From the NCBI RefSeq assembly GCF_021531665.1, contig NZ_JADYUH010000007.1:1-63644 (forward strand): a DNA stretch of 63,644 nucleotides, in the 5' to 3' direction. The notes beneath the pieces are model-generated. The model was not told the DNA's origin and ran no database searches. It saw nothing but the letters and a program-made list of their open reading frames with translations. Within the stretch, counting starts at the first letter, position 1; every line of letters begins with the position of its first letter. Below, piece after piece: positions 16,671 to 25,980 of this stretch. The position numbers were made by a program, and so were the translations under genes. Source of the stretch: Prevotellamassilia timonensis. Its GTDB lineage: Bacteria > Bacteroidota > Bacteroidia > Bacteroidales > Bacteroidaceae.

Positions 16671-17633
16671 ATGAAAACTTTCCTTCACGCCTCCGACCTC
16701 GGACAACTTGACTTGGCTTTGCAGGAAGCAGCGGAAATCAAAAAAGACCGCTATGCTTTTGAACATCTGGGAAAACACAAAACGGCTTTGCTCATCTTCT
16801 TCAACAATTCTCTCCGCACCCGTCTCTCCACGCAAAAAGCCGCGCGCAACTTGGGCTTGGACGTCGTGGTCTTGGACGTCAATCAGGGAGCCTGGAAGTT
16901 GGAGACCGAACGCGGAGTCATCATGGACGGTGACAAGAGTGAGCATCTTCTTGAAGCCATCCCGGTCATGGCGCAATATTGTGACCTCATCGGTGTTCGT
17001 TCCTTTGCAGGTCTGACCGACAGAGCGGCGGACTACAGCGAGAATGTGCTGACGCAGTTCATCCTCCACAGCGGTCGCCCCGTTTTCTCCATGGAAAGCG
17101 CGACCGCCCATCCTCTTCAGGCGTTCGCAGACCTCATCACGATTGAAGAGCACAAACGCCAAGCACGCCCGAAGGTCGTGCTGACGTGGGCACCCCACCC
17201 TCGCGCGCTGCCGCAAGCAGTCCCCAACAGTTTTGCCGAGTGGATGAGAGCGGCAGACGTGGATTTGGTCGTCACGCATCCCGAGGGCTACGAACTTGAC
17301 CCGCTCTTCGTGGGCGACGCTCGCGTGGAATATGACCAAAGAAAAGCATTTGAGAATGCTGACTTCATCTATGCGAAAAACTGGAGCTGCCCCGGCGTGA
17401 CACGACCGGAGGACTACGGAAAGGTCATTTCCAAAGACGCCGACTGGACGGTTGATTCTGAAAAAATGAGTTTGACAAACGATGCCGCTTTCATGCACTG
17501 CCTGCCCGTGCGCCGAAACGTCATCGTCACGGACGATGTGATTGAGTCACCGCGCTCTTTGGTCATTCCCGAGGCTGCCAACCGAGAAATCTCTGCCACG
17601 GTTGTGATGAAACGACTGCTGGAAAGTTTGTGA
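16671..17633 (+). CDS. argF': N-succinylornithine-type carbamoyltransferase
   Basis: Transfers the carbamoyl group of carbamoyl phosphate to an N-acylated ornithine in the Bacteroidetes arginine pathway. The 320-residue protein has the carbamoyl-phosphate loop NNSLRTRLSTQ (45-55, in place of the STRTR of ordinary OTCases), the HPLQ motif and HCLPVRRN. In the published structure work on this family, residue 90 (Pro in Bacteroides fragilis) sets succinyl- versus acetylornithine preference; here residue 90 is Ser, within DGDKSEHLLEA. Ser at the equivalent site made the Xanthomonas acetyl enzyme use succinylornithine, so the succinyl substrate is expected here. Confidence 0.93.
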   Translation: MKTFLHASDLGQLDLALQEAAEIKKDRYAFEHLGKHKTALLIFFNNSLRTRLSTQKAARNLGLDVVVLDVNQGAWKLETERGVIMDGDKSEHLLEAIPVMAQYCDLIGVRSFAGLTDRAADYSENVLTQFILHSGRPVFSMESATAHPLQAFADLITIEEHKRQARPKVVLTWAPHPRALPQAVPNSFAEWMRAADVDLVVTHPEGYELDPLFVGDARVEYDQRKAFENADFIYAKNWSCPGVTRPEDYGKVISKDADWTVDSEKMSLTNDAAFMHCLPVRRNVIVTDDVIESPRSLVIPEAANREISATVVMKRLLESL

Positions 17634-17687
17634 GCACGAAGCCTGTATCAGTAAGTACGCACACCATATATATAAAATAGGCGTCTG

Positions 17688-18854
17688 CTACTTGTGGAAA
17701 AAGACCGAGCCCTTTGTGGCGTTGGCGTAGGGAGTGGCGGTGAAGACCTTACTGCCACTCTCTTCGTTTCCGCCGCCCGTCTCGCCGGGAAAAAGTTTCA
17801 CCGAAAGCACCGGCAGTCCTGCTTCATCGATTGAAACGATGCTCGTTTCTGACGCAGAGGTGAAACAGAATCCTTTTGCTTCCTCGGGCAGCACATAAAC
17901 CAGCGGACCGCGCTGCAGAAAACTCCGCCCCGTTTCCTCCGGGCGGAACGAAGTGACTTGAAGCATGGGCAGGGAGATTTGAAAATATACCTCGTCCATG
18001 TTGAACCATGTTTTTTCAATGATGACGTATCCTTTCTCGTCCACCCGAAACATTTTCGGCAAGAGTTCATGTCCGTTCACAAAAATGGCGGGAAGCGTTG
18101 CGTGCTCGTTGCCCTCGTAGTGATAGACGGAATTTGCACCGCTGCAGCCTGTCCAATCAGGCAAACGAAGGTGAAGCGCGAGGAAACGACCTTCCGCGGG
18201 AAGTTGCGAAAAACGGAATTTGACGACGCCGGAAATCGGCATCTGCGTGATGAGGTCAAGCGTGAAAGCACTGCCCTCGCCAACAGGGATGCGAGAAGTC
18301 GCGTTGGTATAGTAGTTCACAAACAGGGAATCTCCGCAAACGCCATACATCGTCGCGGGCATGGCGAGCAGCGTCTCGGCTGCGGCGCGACGGTCGGAGG
18401 CATCCGCTGAGAGGAGTGTGTCAGTGGCTGCGTGCCACGCCGCATTGAAAATCGCACGTTCCATGAAGTCCACATACTCGCTCCGCCCCGTCATCAGCCA
18501 CATCATGGCGCAGGCTCCGGTCTGCATCATTGCCGGAACGCCTTGCGAAGCGGAAAACAAATCATCGCCGCCGCCCACACAGTTGCCATGACTGATGAGC
18601 TTTGCTGCCCATTGGGCAATGTCCTCGCGCTGTTCCCAAAACTTGGCGTCCGCGCTCAAAAGGCTACCTTTTGCTTCGGGAAAGGCGCGCAGCGCCAACT
18701 GCCGAATGTCCGGTGCAGAATAGTTCCAAACGTGCACACTGTCTGCCGGCACAAAACGCCGAGCCTCGGGAAGCCAGGGCACGCCGGCACGCACCTCAAC
18801 GCATGCGCCGAAAAGCAGAGAGCAAATGGTAAGTATTACTATAAAATATTTCAT
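17688..18854 (-). CDS. Secreted GH127/DUF1680-like protein, possibly inactive
   Basis: 388 residues with a signal peptide ending near ACVEVRA. Residues about 105-140 (GACAMMWLMTGRSEYVDFMERAIFNA) resemble the end of the alpha/alpha barrel of GH127 beta-L-arabinofuranosidases, and about 200-365 (LRLPDWTG, VNGHELL, GYVIIEKTW, QRGPLVYVLPEE) resemble its beta-sandwich. The protein is about half of normal GH127 length and lacks the Cys-Cys motif that binds zinc and provides the catalytic Cys in that family. I infer a truncated or non-enzymatic relative. The assignment rests on weak pattern similarity. Confidence 0.5.
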   Translation of the reverse strand: MKYFIVILTICSLLFGACVEVRAGVPWLPEARRFVPADSVHVWNYSAPDIRQLALRAFPEAKGSLLSADAKFWEQREDIAQWAAKLISHGNCVGGGDDLFSASQGVPAMMQTGACAMMWLMTGRSEYVDFMERAIFNAAWHAATDTLLSADASDRRAAAETLLAMPATMYGVCGDSLFVNYYTNATSRIPVGEGSAFTLDLITQMPISGVVKFRFSQLPAEGRFLALHLRLPDWTGCSGANSVYHYEGNEHATLPAIFVNGHELLPKMFRVDEKGYVIIEKTWFNMDEVYFQISLPMLQVTSFRPEETGRSFLQRGPLVYVLPEEAKGFCFTSASETSIVSIDEAGLPVLSVKLFPGETGGGNEESGSKVFTATPYANATKGSVFFHK

Positions 18855-18919
18855 AAGATTCTAAGCAATCAAAGAAGATTTTCAGCAATCAGAGAAGATT
18901 CTAAAAACACAAACTAAAG

Positions 18920-19555
18920 ATGAAGTTAGTCTATTTTCACGGCTTCGCCTCCAGCGGAGCGAGTGGCACAGCGCAGTTGCTGGCAAAACTTTTTCCTTCG
19001 GGCGAGGTCATTGCGCCCGACATTCCGTTGGACCCTGACGAAGCCTTGCCTTTTCTGACCGAATTGGTGAAGAAAGAACAACCGGACATCATCATCGGCA
19101 CGAGCATGGGAGGAATGTATGCCCAGCAAATGAGAGGTGTGTTGCGCATCTGCGTAAATCCTGCCTTTCAAATGAGTTCGCTGAGCAAGGTGCTTCACAC
19201 CGGCACGTTCAAATGGTTGAACGGGAGAAAGAATCATGAGAAAGAATTCAAGGTGACGCACGAAATTTTGCAACACTTCCGCGCCATGGAACGCCGTCAG
19301 TTCGATGGCATCACCGAAGCCGACAAAGAACTCTGCTTTGGACTCTTCGGCATGGACGACACGACCGTCAATCCCATGAATGCCTGCCAAACCTTTCTCA
19401 AGCACTATCCCCACGCGACACGTTTTGAGGGCGGGCATCAACTGAACGAGAAAGTCGTGCGCAAGGTCTTGCTCCCGTTGATGCAGCAGTTGCTCGGCGA
19501 GGTCTTTGAGGAAGCCCGCAAGGAACCGCTTCCGGACTACATGCGCTGGGGCTGA
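18920..19555 (+). CDS. YqiA/YcfP-type alpha/beta-fold hydrolase
   Basis: 211 residues starting MKLVYFHGFASSGASGTAQ, the opening typical of the YqiA/YcfP esterase family, with the nucleophile motif GTSMGGMYAQ (Ser near residue 63) and a C-terminal GGHQLNEK that can supply the catalytic His. Substrate unknown. Its 3' end overlaps the convergent folA gene by 19 bases. Confidence 0.82.
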   Translation: MKLVYFHGFASSGASGTAQLLAKLFPSGEVIAPDIPLDPDEALPFLTELVKKEQPDIIIGTSMGGMYAQQMRGVLRICVNPAFQMSSLSKVLHTGTFKWLNGRKNHEKEFKVTHEILQHFRAMERRQFDGITEADKELCFGLFGMDDTTVNPMNACQTFLKHYPHATRFEGGHQLNEKVVRKVLLPLMQQLLGEVFEEARKEPLPDYMRWG

Positions 19556-20040
19556 CGCTCGTAGGTGCAGAAACTGAATCGCTGTTTGTTTTTTTCGTCC
19601 GGTTCAAAACTTGTTTCCGCAGTCTTTTTCCAATCGGCTGCCTCAAACGCCGGGAACCAAGTGTCGGCTTCGGGGGCGGCGGCATGGATGTGTGTGAGTT
19701 GGAGTTCCGTGGCGAGTGGCAGAGCGATGGCATAGAGACTCTCCCCGCCGATGACGAACACCTTTTCGTCCGTCTCGCAAGCCTTCAACGCCTCTTCGAA
19801 GGAGTGGAAGACTTCGATGTTCGGCGCGGCATAGTCCTCTTGTCGCGTGACGACCACGTTCCTGCGGTTCGGCAGTGCGCCTTTGGGAAGTGACTCAAAA
19901 GTTTTTCTTCCCATGAGAACCGTGTGTCCGGTCGTCAGTTCCTTGAAATGTTTCAAGTCGGCGGGAAGATAGAACAGAAGTTTGCCTTGAAAACCTATCG
20001 CGCGGTTCTCGTCAAGAGCACAAATCAGAGAGAGGGTCAT
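19537..20040 (-). CDS. folA: Dihydrofolate reductase
   Basis: NADPH-dependent reduction of dihydrofolate to tetrahydrofolate, restoring the cofactor oxidised by thymidylate synthase. The 167-residue protein has the N-terminal ALDENRAIGFQGKLLFYLPAD with active-site Asp in LPADLKHFK, the NADPH-site GRKTFESLP, and VIGGESLYA. It lies 583 bases from the divergent thyA, with repeat elements (20089-20341) between them. Confidence 0.94.
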   Translation of the reverse strand: MTLSLICALDENRAIGFQGKLLFYLPADLKHFKELTTGHTVLMGRKTFESLPKGALPNRRNVVVTRQEDYAAPNIEVFHSFEEALKACETDEKVFVIGGESLYAIALPLATELQLTHIHAAAPEADTWFPAFEAADWKKTAETSFEPDEKNKQRFSFCTYERQPQRM

Positions 20041-20088
20041 AAAGAAAAAATGAGGGGGACGAAAGAACGTCCGAATGAATGAAGGGCT

Positions 20089-20341
20089 GTTCTATAAATT
20101 ACGGAATAAGGAACGTTCAAAAGAAAGTACTTACGTCTTGGTCGCTTTTTAAGTAATCCTCAAAAAATAACCTGCATCATCTTTGAAAATCTTTTCGGTC
20201 CATATTTCCTCCCTCATCAGTCACATAGCTACGGCTATGCTCCTTCTTCGGGTGAAAATCTGACCTCGAAAATGTCATTCAAATCTGACGCAACTTATTA
20301 TTTTCATATTACTAAAATCAACTCAACCTAATTTTTAGAAC
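20089..20341 (-). repeat. Family-2 repeat ends enclosing a family-1 element
   Basis: On the minus strand the segment starts GTTCTAAAAATTAGGTTGAG and ends CCGTAATTTATAGAAC, the same outer ends as the repeat at 3990-4177. The middle (20152-20313) is a complete family-1 element. Only about 28 and 63 bases of family-2 sequence remain on the two sides, so the core was replaced, or the family-1 element inserted with loss. It sits upstream of folA. Confidence 0.7.
20152..20313 (-). mobile_element. MITE-like element, family 1, copy 2 (inverted)
   Basis: 162 bp, reverse complement of the copy at 1934-2095 with very few differences, bounded by AGTAAT and ATTACT. Core hairpin CATAGC-TACG-GCTATG around 20224-20239. 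Lies in the folA-thyA gap, inside family-2 ends. Confidence 0.85.
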
Positions 20342-20489
20342 ACCCTTGAAAAGGAAAGTGAGACGAAACGAGGACAAAGCAGACACAAATGGCGAGAAAG
20401 CGGACAAAAGTCACCGAACAAAGCCGCCTTCTCGTCGTGGCTTTTTTGAAACCTCGCGACAAAGTTAAGTTTTTATAGAGGAAAAGTTG

Positions 20490-20497
20490 TAACTTCG
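20490..20497 (+). promoter_or_regulatory. Likely thyA promoter, -7 box
   Basis: TAACTTCG fits the TAnnTTTG/TTCG type box. It lies about 127 bases before the thyA ATG and outside the repeat elements. Confidence 0.5.
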
Positions 20498-20623
20498 CAG
20501 CCGTAAACCTCTCATTCCTCCGCTTTTTTTATGCGCCGACTCCCCACATGTCCGGTGCAATGGAGGATTTCTTCGAATAAGGGGAGTTTTGAAAACGATT
20601 TTATCCCCACAAAAACACATGCG

Positions 20624-21418
20624 ATGAAACAATACCAGAATCTTCTCCGCCGCATTTTGGAAGAGGGCGCCGTGAAGGCGGACCGCACCGGCACAGGCAC
20701 GAAAAGCGTGTTCGGTCATCAAATGCGTTTCAATTTGGAAGAAGGTTTTCCTCTGCTCACGACGAAGAAACTGCATTTGAAATCCATCATCTACGAACTT
20801 CTTTGGTTCTTGAAAGGTGACACGAACGTGCGCTATCTTCAAGAGCACGGTGTCAGCATCTGGAACGAATGGGCAGACGAGGACGGCAGCCTTGGTCACA
20901 TCTACGGCTACCAGTGGCGCTCTTGGCCTGACTATGATGGCGGTCACATTGACCAAATCAGCCGCGTGGTGGAAGAAATCAAACACAATCCCGACTCGCG
21001 TCGCATGATTGTCTCCGCTTGGAACGTTGCCGATTTGGACAAGATGAATCTTCCCCCTTGTCATCTTCTCTTTCAGTTCTATGTCGCTGACGATCGTTTG
21101 TCTTTGCAACTCTATCAGCGTTCCGCCGACACTTTCCTCGGCGTTCCTTTCAACATTGCCAGCTATGCGCTCCTGCTCATGATGGTTGCGCAGGTCTGCG
21201 GCTTGAAACCCGGAGAGTTCATTCACACCACGGGCGACACTCATCTCTATCTGAATCACCTTGAGCAGGCTCGCTTGCAATTGGAGCGCACTCCGCGTCC
21301 GCTCCCGAAAATGTGGCTCAACCCTGAAATAAAGGAACTGACCGACTTTGACTTTTCAGACTTCCGTTTGGAAGGCTACGATCCTCACCCGCACATTCCT
21401 GCCAAAGTTTCCGTATGA
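20624..21418 (+). CDS. thyA: Thymidylate synthase
   Basis: Makes dTMP from dUMP with methylene-tetrahydrofolate. The 264-residue product is E. coli-like in length, with catalytic Cys146 in NLPPCHLLF, the Arg site RTGTGTKS, and [13 protein letters not shown]. The frame is open from 20531, but the ATG at 20624 ([10 protein letters not shown]) matches the family start. The stop overlaps the rsmF-like start (ATGA), so the two are translationally coupled. Confidence 0.96.
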   Translation: MKQYQNLLRRILEEGAVKADRTGTGTKSVFGHQMRFNLEEGFPLLTTKKLHLKSIIYELLWFLKGDTNVRYLQEHGVSIWNEWADEDGSLGHIYGYQWRSWPDYDGGHIDQISRVVEEIKHNPDSRRMIVSAWNVADLDKMNLPPCHLLFQFYVADDRLSLQLYQRSADTFLGVPFNIASYALLLMMVAQVCGLKPGEFIHTTGDTHLYLNHLEQARLQLERTPRPLPKMWLNPEIKELTDFDFSDFRLEGYDPHPHIPAKVSV

Positions 21419-22815
21419 TGGTTCTTCCCGAAGTTTTCCTCAGTGAGACCCGCCGCCTGCTGGGCGATGAGACCGCCGACGCTCTCTTTCGCGCACTGGA
21501 AACCGACGCCCCCTCGGTCTCGGTTCGTCTCAATCCGCTGAAGCCCTCTCGGGCATGGACGAAGGAAACGACGCGACAAGTGCCTTGGTGCGAAACGGGA
21601 CGACAGCTGTCTGAACGTCCGCGTTTCACCTTTGACCCTCTGCTCCACGCCGGTTGCTACTATGTCCAAGAAGCCGCCTCCATGTTTGTGGAGCAGGCAT
21701 ATCGGACGTTGAGTCGTTTCGTCACTCCCCGCCGCGTGCTTGATTTATGCGCTGCTCCCGGCGGCAAGTCCACACTTTGGCGCAGCCTGCTTCCCGCCAA
21801 CTGTCTCTTGGTTGCCAATGACCCCGTGCTTCCGCGCGCTCGGATTCTCTCTGAGAACCTTCTGAAATGGGGAAGTTCCGCCACGGTGTGCACTTCGGCG
21901 TTTGCTTCTGCCTTTCAACCTCTTACGGGATTCTTTGACGTCATTGCCGCCGACGTGCCCTGCTCCGGCGAGGGCATGTTCCGAAAAGACGAAGGCGCGA
22001 TTCAAGACTGGTCGCCCGCGGCGGTTGAGAAGTGTGCCGCACGCCAATGGGAGATTGTTCGCGATGTTTGGCCCGCGCTGCGAGAAGGCGGCTTCATGGT
22101 CTATAGCACCTGCACCTTCAATCGCACCGAAAACGAAGACCAAGTCGAAAGAATTTGCCGGGAACTCGGCGCCAAGCCCGTCGAGATTCCTTTGGAAGAA
22201 GAATGGGGCATTGTCGGCAACGTAACAGACAGCGCAACTCCCGTCTGTCGTTTCCTTCCGGGGCGGACGCCGGGCGAGGGTTTCTTCCTTGCTTTGCTGC
22301 GAAAGACCTCAGCTACTCCCTCCGCGCGTTGTCCGAAGACAAAACCTTTGCGCCAGCCCGACAACGCCAGCCGGAAAATCCTGGCGGAGTGGCTTGACGC
22401 CCCTTCCAACTTCCGGCTCGTCCAAGCAGATGAGAACAACGTGCTCGCCCTCCCCGAAGCGGTGGCAGACGATGCTTCGCTCTTGTTCTCCCTGCTGCGC
22501 CCGCTTCATTGCGGCGTGCCCCTCGCCGAGAAGAAAGGGCGGAAATATGTCCCCGCCCACGCACTCGCCCTCAGCGTTCATCTTTGCCGCACTGTCTTCC
22601 CCGAGGCAGAACTTGACTTGAATCAAGCGTTGGCTTATCTTCGTCGCGAACCGTTGGTGCTGCCCGTCTCCGTTCCCCGAGGAATTGTGCTCGCTGTTTG
22701 GGAAGGTCATCCGCTGGGCTTTCTCAACAATCTCGGCTCACGCGCCAACAACCTCTACCCTTCCGCCTGGCGAATCCGTCACGAAGAACGAACCCGCGAG
22801 GTGGATGATGAGTGA
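21415..22815 (+). CDS. RsmF-type rRNA (cytosine-C5-)-methyltransferase
   Basis: NOL1/NOP2/Sun family RNA m5C methyltransferase; the E. coli relative RsmF modifies 16S rRNA C1407. The 466-residue product has the SAM site [24 protein letters not shown] (one catalytic Cys) and [11 protein letters not shown] (the second), then a C-terminal region like the RsmF-specific extension. Overlaps thyA by four bases. The exact rRNA target is inferred from family only. Confidence 0.88.
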   Translation: MMVLPEVFLSETRRLLGDETADALFRALETDAPSVSVRLNPLKPSRAWTKETTRQVPWCETGRQLSERPRFTFDPLLHAGCYYVQEAASMFVEQAYRTLSRFVTPRRVLDLCAAPGGKSTLWRSLLPANCLLVANDPVLPRARILSENLLKWGSSATVCTSAFASAFQPLTGFFDVIAADVPCSGEGMFRKDEGAIQDWSPAAVEKCAARQWEIVRDVWPALREGGFMVYSTCTFNRTENEDQVERICRELGAKPVEIPLEEEWGIVGNVTDSATPVCRFLPGRTPGEGFFLALLRKTSATPSARCPKTKPLRQPDNASRKILAEWLDAPSNFRLVQADENNVLALPEAVADDASLLFSLLRPLHCGVPLAEKKGRKYVPAHALALSVHLCRTVFPEAELDLNQALAYLRREPLVLPVSVPRGIVLAVWEGHPLGFLNNLGSRANNLYPSAWRIRHEERTREVDDE

Positions 22816-22857
22816 AACAAACTTTGCGGCAACCTTTGCGTACCTCCCGATTCATTT

Positions 22858-23018
22858 AGTAATATGAAAATAATAAGTTGCGTCAAATTTGAATTAGATT
22901 TTCGAGGTCAGATTTTCACCCGAAGAAGGAGCATAGCCGTAGCTATGTGACTGATGAGGGAGGAAATATGGACCGAAAGATTTTCAAAGATGATGCAGGT
23001 TATTATTTGAGGATTACT
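22858..23018 (+). mobile_element. MITE-like element, family 1, copy 3
   Basis: 161 bp, AGTAAT...ATTACT, same orientation as copy 1. Its core hairpin CATAGC-CGTA-GCTATG is perfect. It fills most of the gap between rsmF and the amidase gene, ending 35 bases before the amidase ATG. The right end contains TATTATTTGAGG, one base longer than a TAnnTTTG box, so it could influence amidase transcription (inference). Confidence 0.85.
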
Positions 23019-23053
23019 TAGCCAAACAGCCCCACTGACTCCAACCTCTCAAG

Positions 23054-24322
23054 ATGTCTTGCATGAATAAATATCTACGCATTCTCTTTTTCGGACTTTT
23101 GCTCCTTTTCTTGCTTCCCGCCCACGCGGATTCCTCCGCCAAGCAATTTGTCCTGGTCATTGATGCCGGACACGGCGGACATGACTCCGGCGCCTTGGGG
23201 GCACGCTCCAAAGAAAAAGACATCAACCTCACCGTCGCCCTCGCCTTTGGCAGACTCGTGGAGGAGAACTGTCCGGACGTGACGGTTGTCTATACGCGGC
23301 GAACGGACGTATTCATTCCTCTTCAACGCCGCGCCGACATTGCCAACAACAAAAAGGCGGACCTTTTCATCTCCATCCACACCAATGCCCTTCCGGGCGG
23401 CAGAATTGCCTACGGTTCTGAGACTTATTCTTTGGGTATGGCGCGCGCTAATGCCAACCTTGAGGTGGCAAAACGAGAGAACTCGGTCATCACGTTGGAG
23501 AATGATTATCGGCACACCTATCAAGGCTTTGACCCCAACAAGGCGGAGAGTTATGTCATTTTTGAAATCATGCAGGACAGACACATGAAACAGAGCGTTG
23601 ACCTCGCCGGCTGCATCCAACGAAACTACAAAAGCGTCGGCAGACCCGACAAAGGGGTTCACCAAGCGGGGTTCCTGGTTCTCAGAAACACGTCAATGCC
23701 TTCCGTACTCACCGAACTTGGATTCATCACGACGCCGGCGGAGGAGGCTTATCTCAACTCTGCACGGGGAGTGGAAGAACTGAGCCGTAGCATCTACAAC
23801 GGCTTCATTACCTACCGCCGTCTCCACGACAAAAGCGTGAGCGACCTCCCGGCACCACTGCCTGCCGCCCCGGCTCCGGAAAAGCCCACAGCCGACACCG
23901 TCGCTGCTGCCACCGTCACACCCGCAGTCGAGATGACTCCTGCCGTCAAGCCGGAAACCCACACCACCCCGACAACACCGAAGAGAGAAAACGCGCCTAA
24001 ACCCAAACCGGCGCCAAGCAAGACGCAAACCGCTAATCCCAAAAACAACGACGCAAAGCCTAAAACGCCCAACGTGGAATATCGAATCCAACTCGGAGCC
24101 GGCAAACGTCAAATTTCCACCACTGACCCTCAATTCAAAGGACTCAAAGTCACACGAACGAAAGAGGGAGACCTATTTAAATACTATCACGGCAGTTTCA
24201 CACGACACGCTGACGCTAAGAAAGCGCTCCAAGAGGTGAAGAAAAAAATTCCCGCCGCCTACGTCGTGGCGTTCCATCTGGGAAAACCTGTCTCCGTCAC
24301 CCAGGCGAAAAAGTTTGAGTAG
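23054..24322 (+). CDS. N-acetylmuramoyl-L-alanine amidase with SPOR-like C-terminus
   Basis: Zinc amidase that splits the lactyl-peptide bond of peptidoglycan, usually at division. The 422-residue product has a signal peptide (about 1-25), an Amidase_3 domain (VIDAGHGGHDSGALG with the first Zn ligands, FISIHTNAL with another, VLTELGFITTPAEE with the catalytic Glu), a Pro/Ala/Lys-rich linker (about 265-330) and a terminal domain (VEYRIQLGAGK...FKYYHGSFTRHADAKKALQEVK) that looks like a SPOR glycan-binding domain. mlaD follows after 66 bases. Confidence 0.92.
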   Translation: MSCMNKYLRILFFGLLLLFLLPAHADSSAKQFVLVIDAGHGGHDSGALGARSKEKDINLTVALAFGRLVEENCPDVTVVYTRRTDVFIPLQRRADIANNKKADLFISIHTNALPGGRIAYGSETYSLGMARANANLEVAKRENSVITLENDYRHTYQGFDPNKAESYVIFEIMQDRHMKQSVDLAGCIQRNYKSVGRPDKGVHQAGFLVLRNTSMPSVLTELGFITTPAEEAYLNSARGVEELSRSIYNGFITYRRLHDKSVSDLPAPLPAAPAPEKPTADTVAAATVTPAVEMTPAVKPETHTTPTTPKRENAPKPKPAPSKTQTANPKNNDAKPKTPNVEYRIQLGAGKRQISTTDPQFKGLKVTRTKEGDLFKYYHGSFTRHADAKKALQEVKKKIPAAYVVAFHLGKPVSVTQAKKFE

Positions 24323-24388
24323 GAAACTGCCAACCTCACAGAAAAGTTCCATTCAATCCAAGGCGGACAAAAAGTTCGCAACACAGTC

Positions 24389-25306
24389 ATGAAAAAAGAA
24401 GTCAAAATTTCACTTGCTGCCATCGCCGCTATCATCTTGCTCTTCATTGGCATCAACTTCTTGAAAGGCATCAATGTCTTTCAATCCTCAAACACCTATT
24501 ACGTCAAATTTGCCGACATCGGCGGCTTGTCCGTCTCAAACCCCGTCTTTGCCAATGGCTACCCCGTCGGCATCGTCAGAACGATTGACTATGACTACCA
24601 ACAGGGACGCCACGTGGTTGTCGGAATTGAACTGGACAAAGAAATGCGTGTGCCAGAGGGGACACGCGCAGAACTGGAAACGGAACTCATGGGCGGAGTC
24701 AAAATGTTGCTCGCCCTCGGTCCCAATCCGTTGAAACACGTCGCTCCCGGCGACACCATCCAGGGCGGAATGAAAATCGGAGCCATGGACAAGGTCGGAG
24801 CCATGATTCCAGTCATTGAAAAGATGCTGCCAAAACTGGATTCCATTCTGACCAACGTGAATCACCTGACGGGAGACGGAGCGCTGGAACAAACGCTTCA
24901 CAACACAGCCGCACTGACTGCCGAACTCCACGAAACGTCTGTGCGTCTCAACGGCATGATGAAGAACGACCTTCCGCAGACGCTCTCCAACTTGAAGGCG
25001 GCTTCCGCCAACGCCAACGTTTTTGCTGCGAAACTGGCGGCACTGGACCTCGCCTCGACGCTGCAATCGGTTGACGAAACACTTGCCAGTGCACGAAAAA
25101 TGTCGGACAATCTCAACGACATCACTGACAACCTCGACACCAAACTCAAAAGCAAGGACAACACGCTCGGACTCTTCCTCAACGACAGGGGGGTCTATGA
25201 CAACCTCAATTCGACGCTGCAACACGCCGATTCTCTCATGATTGACCTGAAGGCGCACCCGAAGCGCTACGTTCACTTCTCCATCTTCGGAAAGAAGGAC
25301 AAATGA
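24389..25306 (+). CDS. MCE/MlaD-type lipid-transport protein
   Basis: 305 residues: one N-terminal membrane helix (about 8-27), an MCE domain (YYVKFADIGGLSVSNPVFANG ... GTRAELETELMGGVKMLLALG, about 38-125), then a long helical periplasmic tail. MCE proteins form hexameric channels for phospholipids between inner and outer membranes. The amidase-mlaD order is common in Bacteroidales. A terminator follows the gene. No ATPase or permease partner lies in the window. Confidence 0.9.
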   Translation: MKKEVKISLAAIAAIILLFIGINFLKGINVFQSSNTYYVKFADIGGLSVSNPVFANGYPVGIVRTIDYDYQQGRHVVVGIELDKEMRVPEGTRAELETELMGGVKMLLALGPNPLKHVAPGDTIQGGMKIGAMDKVGAMIPVIEKMLPKLDSILTNVNHLTGDGALEQTLHNTAALTAELHETSVRLNGMMKNDLPQTLSNLKAASANANVFAAKLAALDLASTLQSVDETLASARKMSDNLNDITDNLDTKLKSKDNTLGLFLNDRGVYDNLNSTLQHADSLMIDLKAHPKRYVHFSIFGKKDK

Positions 25307-25390
25307 GAAAGGACTTAGAAAGGCGAGCCAAGGGGTTGAGCTTGCCACACGAAAAACGTACAAGTCATTTTTTTGAAAGAATATAGTTCA

Positions 25391-25425
25391 AAAGGAGGTG
25401 GCGCATCGCGTCACCTCTTTTTGTG
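25391..25425 (+). terminator. Rho-independent terminator after mlaD
   Basis: GAGGTGGCG and CGCGTCACCTC form a stem around a CAT loop, followed by TTTTTG. It closes the amidase-mlaD transcription unit. Confidence 0.85.
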
Positions 25426-25681
25426 TTACGCGCAATCAAAACATCGAGGCGGCTCTTCCGACACATTGGAACTGAAACTCGGAACGGAGCATCGACGAGA
25501 AAAACAGTCGGAAAGAATCGTGACGAAAGCATACACTATACGTAAATAAAAGGGCAAGAAAAAACTATGCAAACTATACACAAACCCTACATTTTACTCC
25601 TTACCCCTTTGATTATCCGCACGTTACGAAATGCATAGTTTGTGCTCCAAACCCTACACAAACCATACATTGAAGCGTTCA

Positions 25682-25797
25682 AAACCCTACACAAAACGAG
25701 GCGCAAACCCTACACGAACGCGAGCACAAACCCTACACGAAACGGCGCGCAAACCCTACACAAAACGAGGCGAAAACCCTACATTGCAACGGCACGC
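25682..25797. repeat. 23-bp tandem array with AAACCCTACAC core
   Basis: Five units start at 25682, 25705, 25728, 25751 and 25774. Each begins AAACCCTACA and continues with a variable A/C/G-rich part such as CRAAACGRGGCGC. Units are exactly 23 bases apart. Similar but less regular motifs occur at 361-420 and 61405-61530. Confidence 0.85.
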
Positions 25798-25803
25798 AGT
25801 TTT

Positions 25804-25980
25804 ACTTAGGAGCGCACCTGGGAAAAACTAGGAGCGCACCTGGGAAAAACTAGGAGCGCACCTAAGTAAAACTAGGAGCGCACCTGGGAAAAACTAGGAG
25901 CGCACCCGGTTAAAATTTGCCTTCCTCAAATTTTAATTTGCCTTCTTCTAATTTTTCTTTGCCTTCCCCTAAGTAAAACT
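25804..25980. repeat. 22-bp tandem arrays (GGAGCGCACCTGGGAAAAAC type, then TTGCCTTC type)
   Basis: Five units of TAGGAGCGCACCTGGGAAAAAC (one reads CTAAGTAAAAC) from 25804 to about 25915, followed by three units of the CCTTCCTCAAATTTT/CCTTCCCCTAAGTAAAAC family seen at the window ends. All units are near 22 bases. Confidence 0.85.

Noticed and set aside
16551-17498. 315-residue minus-strand frame opposite the carbamoyltransferase
   Set aside because: Antisense shadow; the plus-strand product is a clear family match.
25631-25831. Short plus-strand frame rich in KPYT repeats
   Set aside because: It is just the translation of the 23-bp array; no start context and no homologous frame in the other repeat loci.
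25682-25980. Possible CRISPR array
   Set aside because: The 22-23-base units are contiguous with no unique spacers of constant length and no cas genes nearby.
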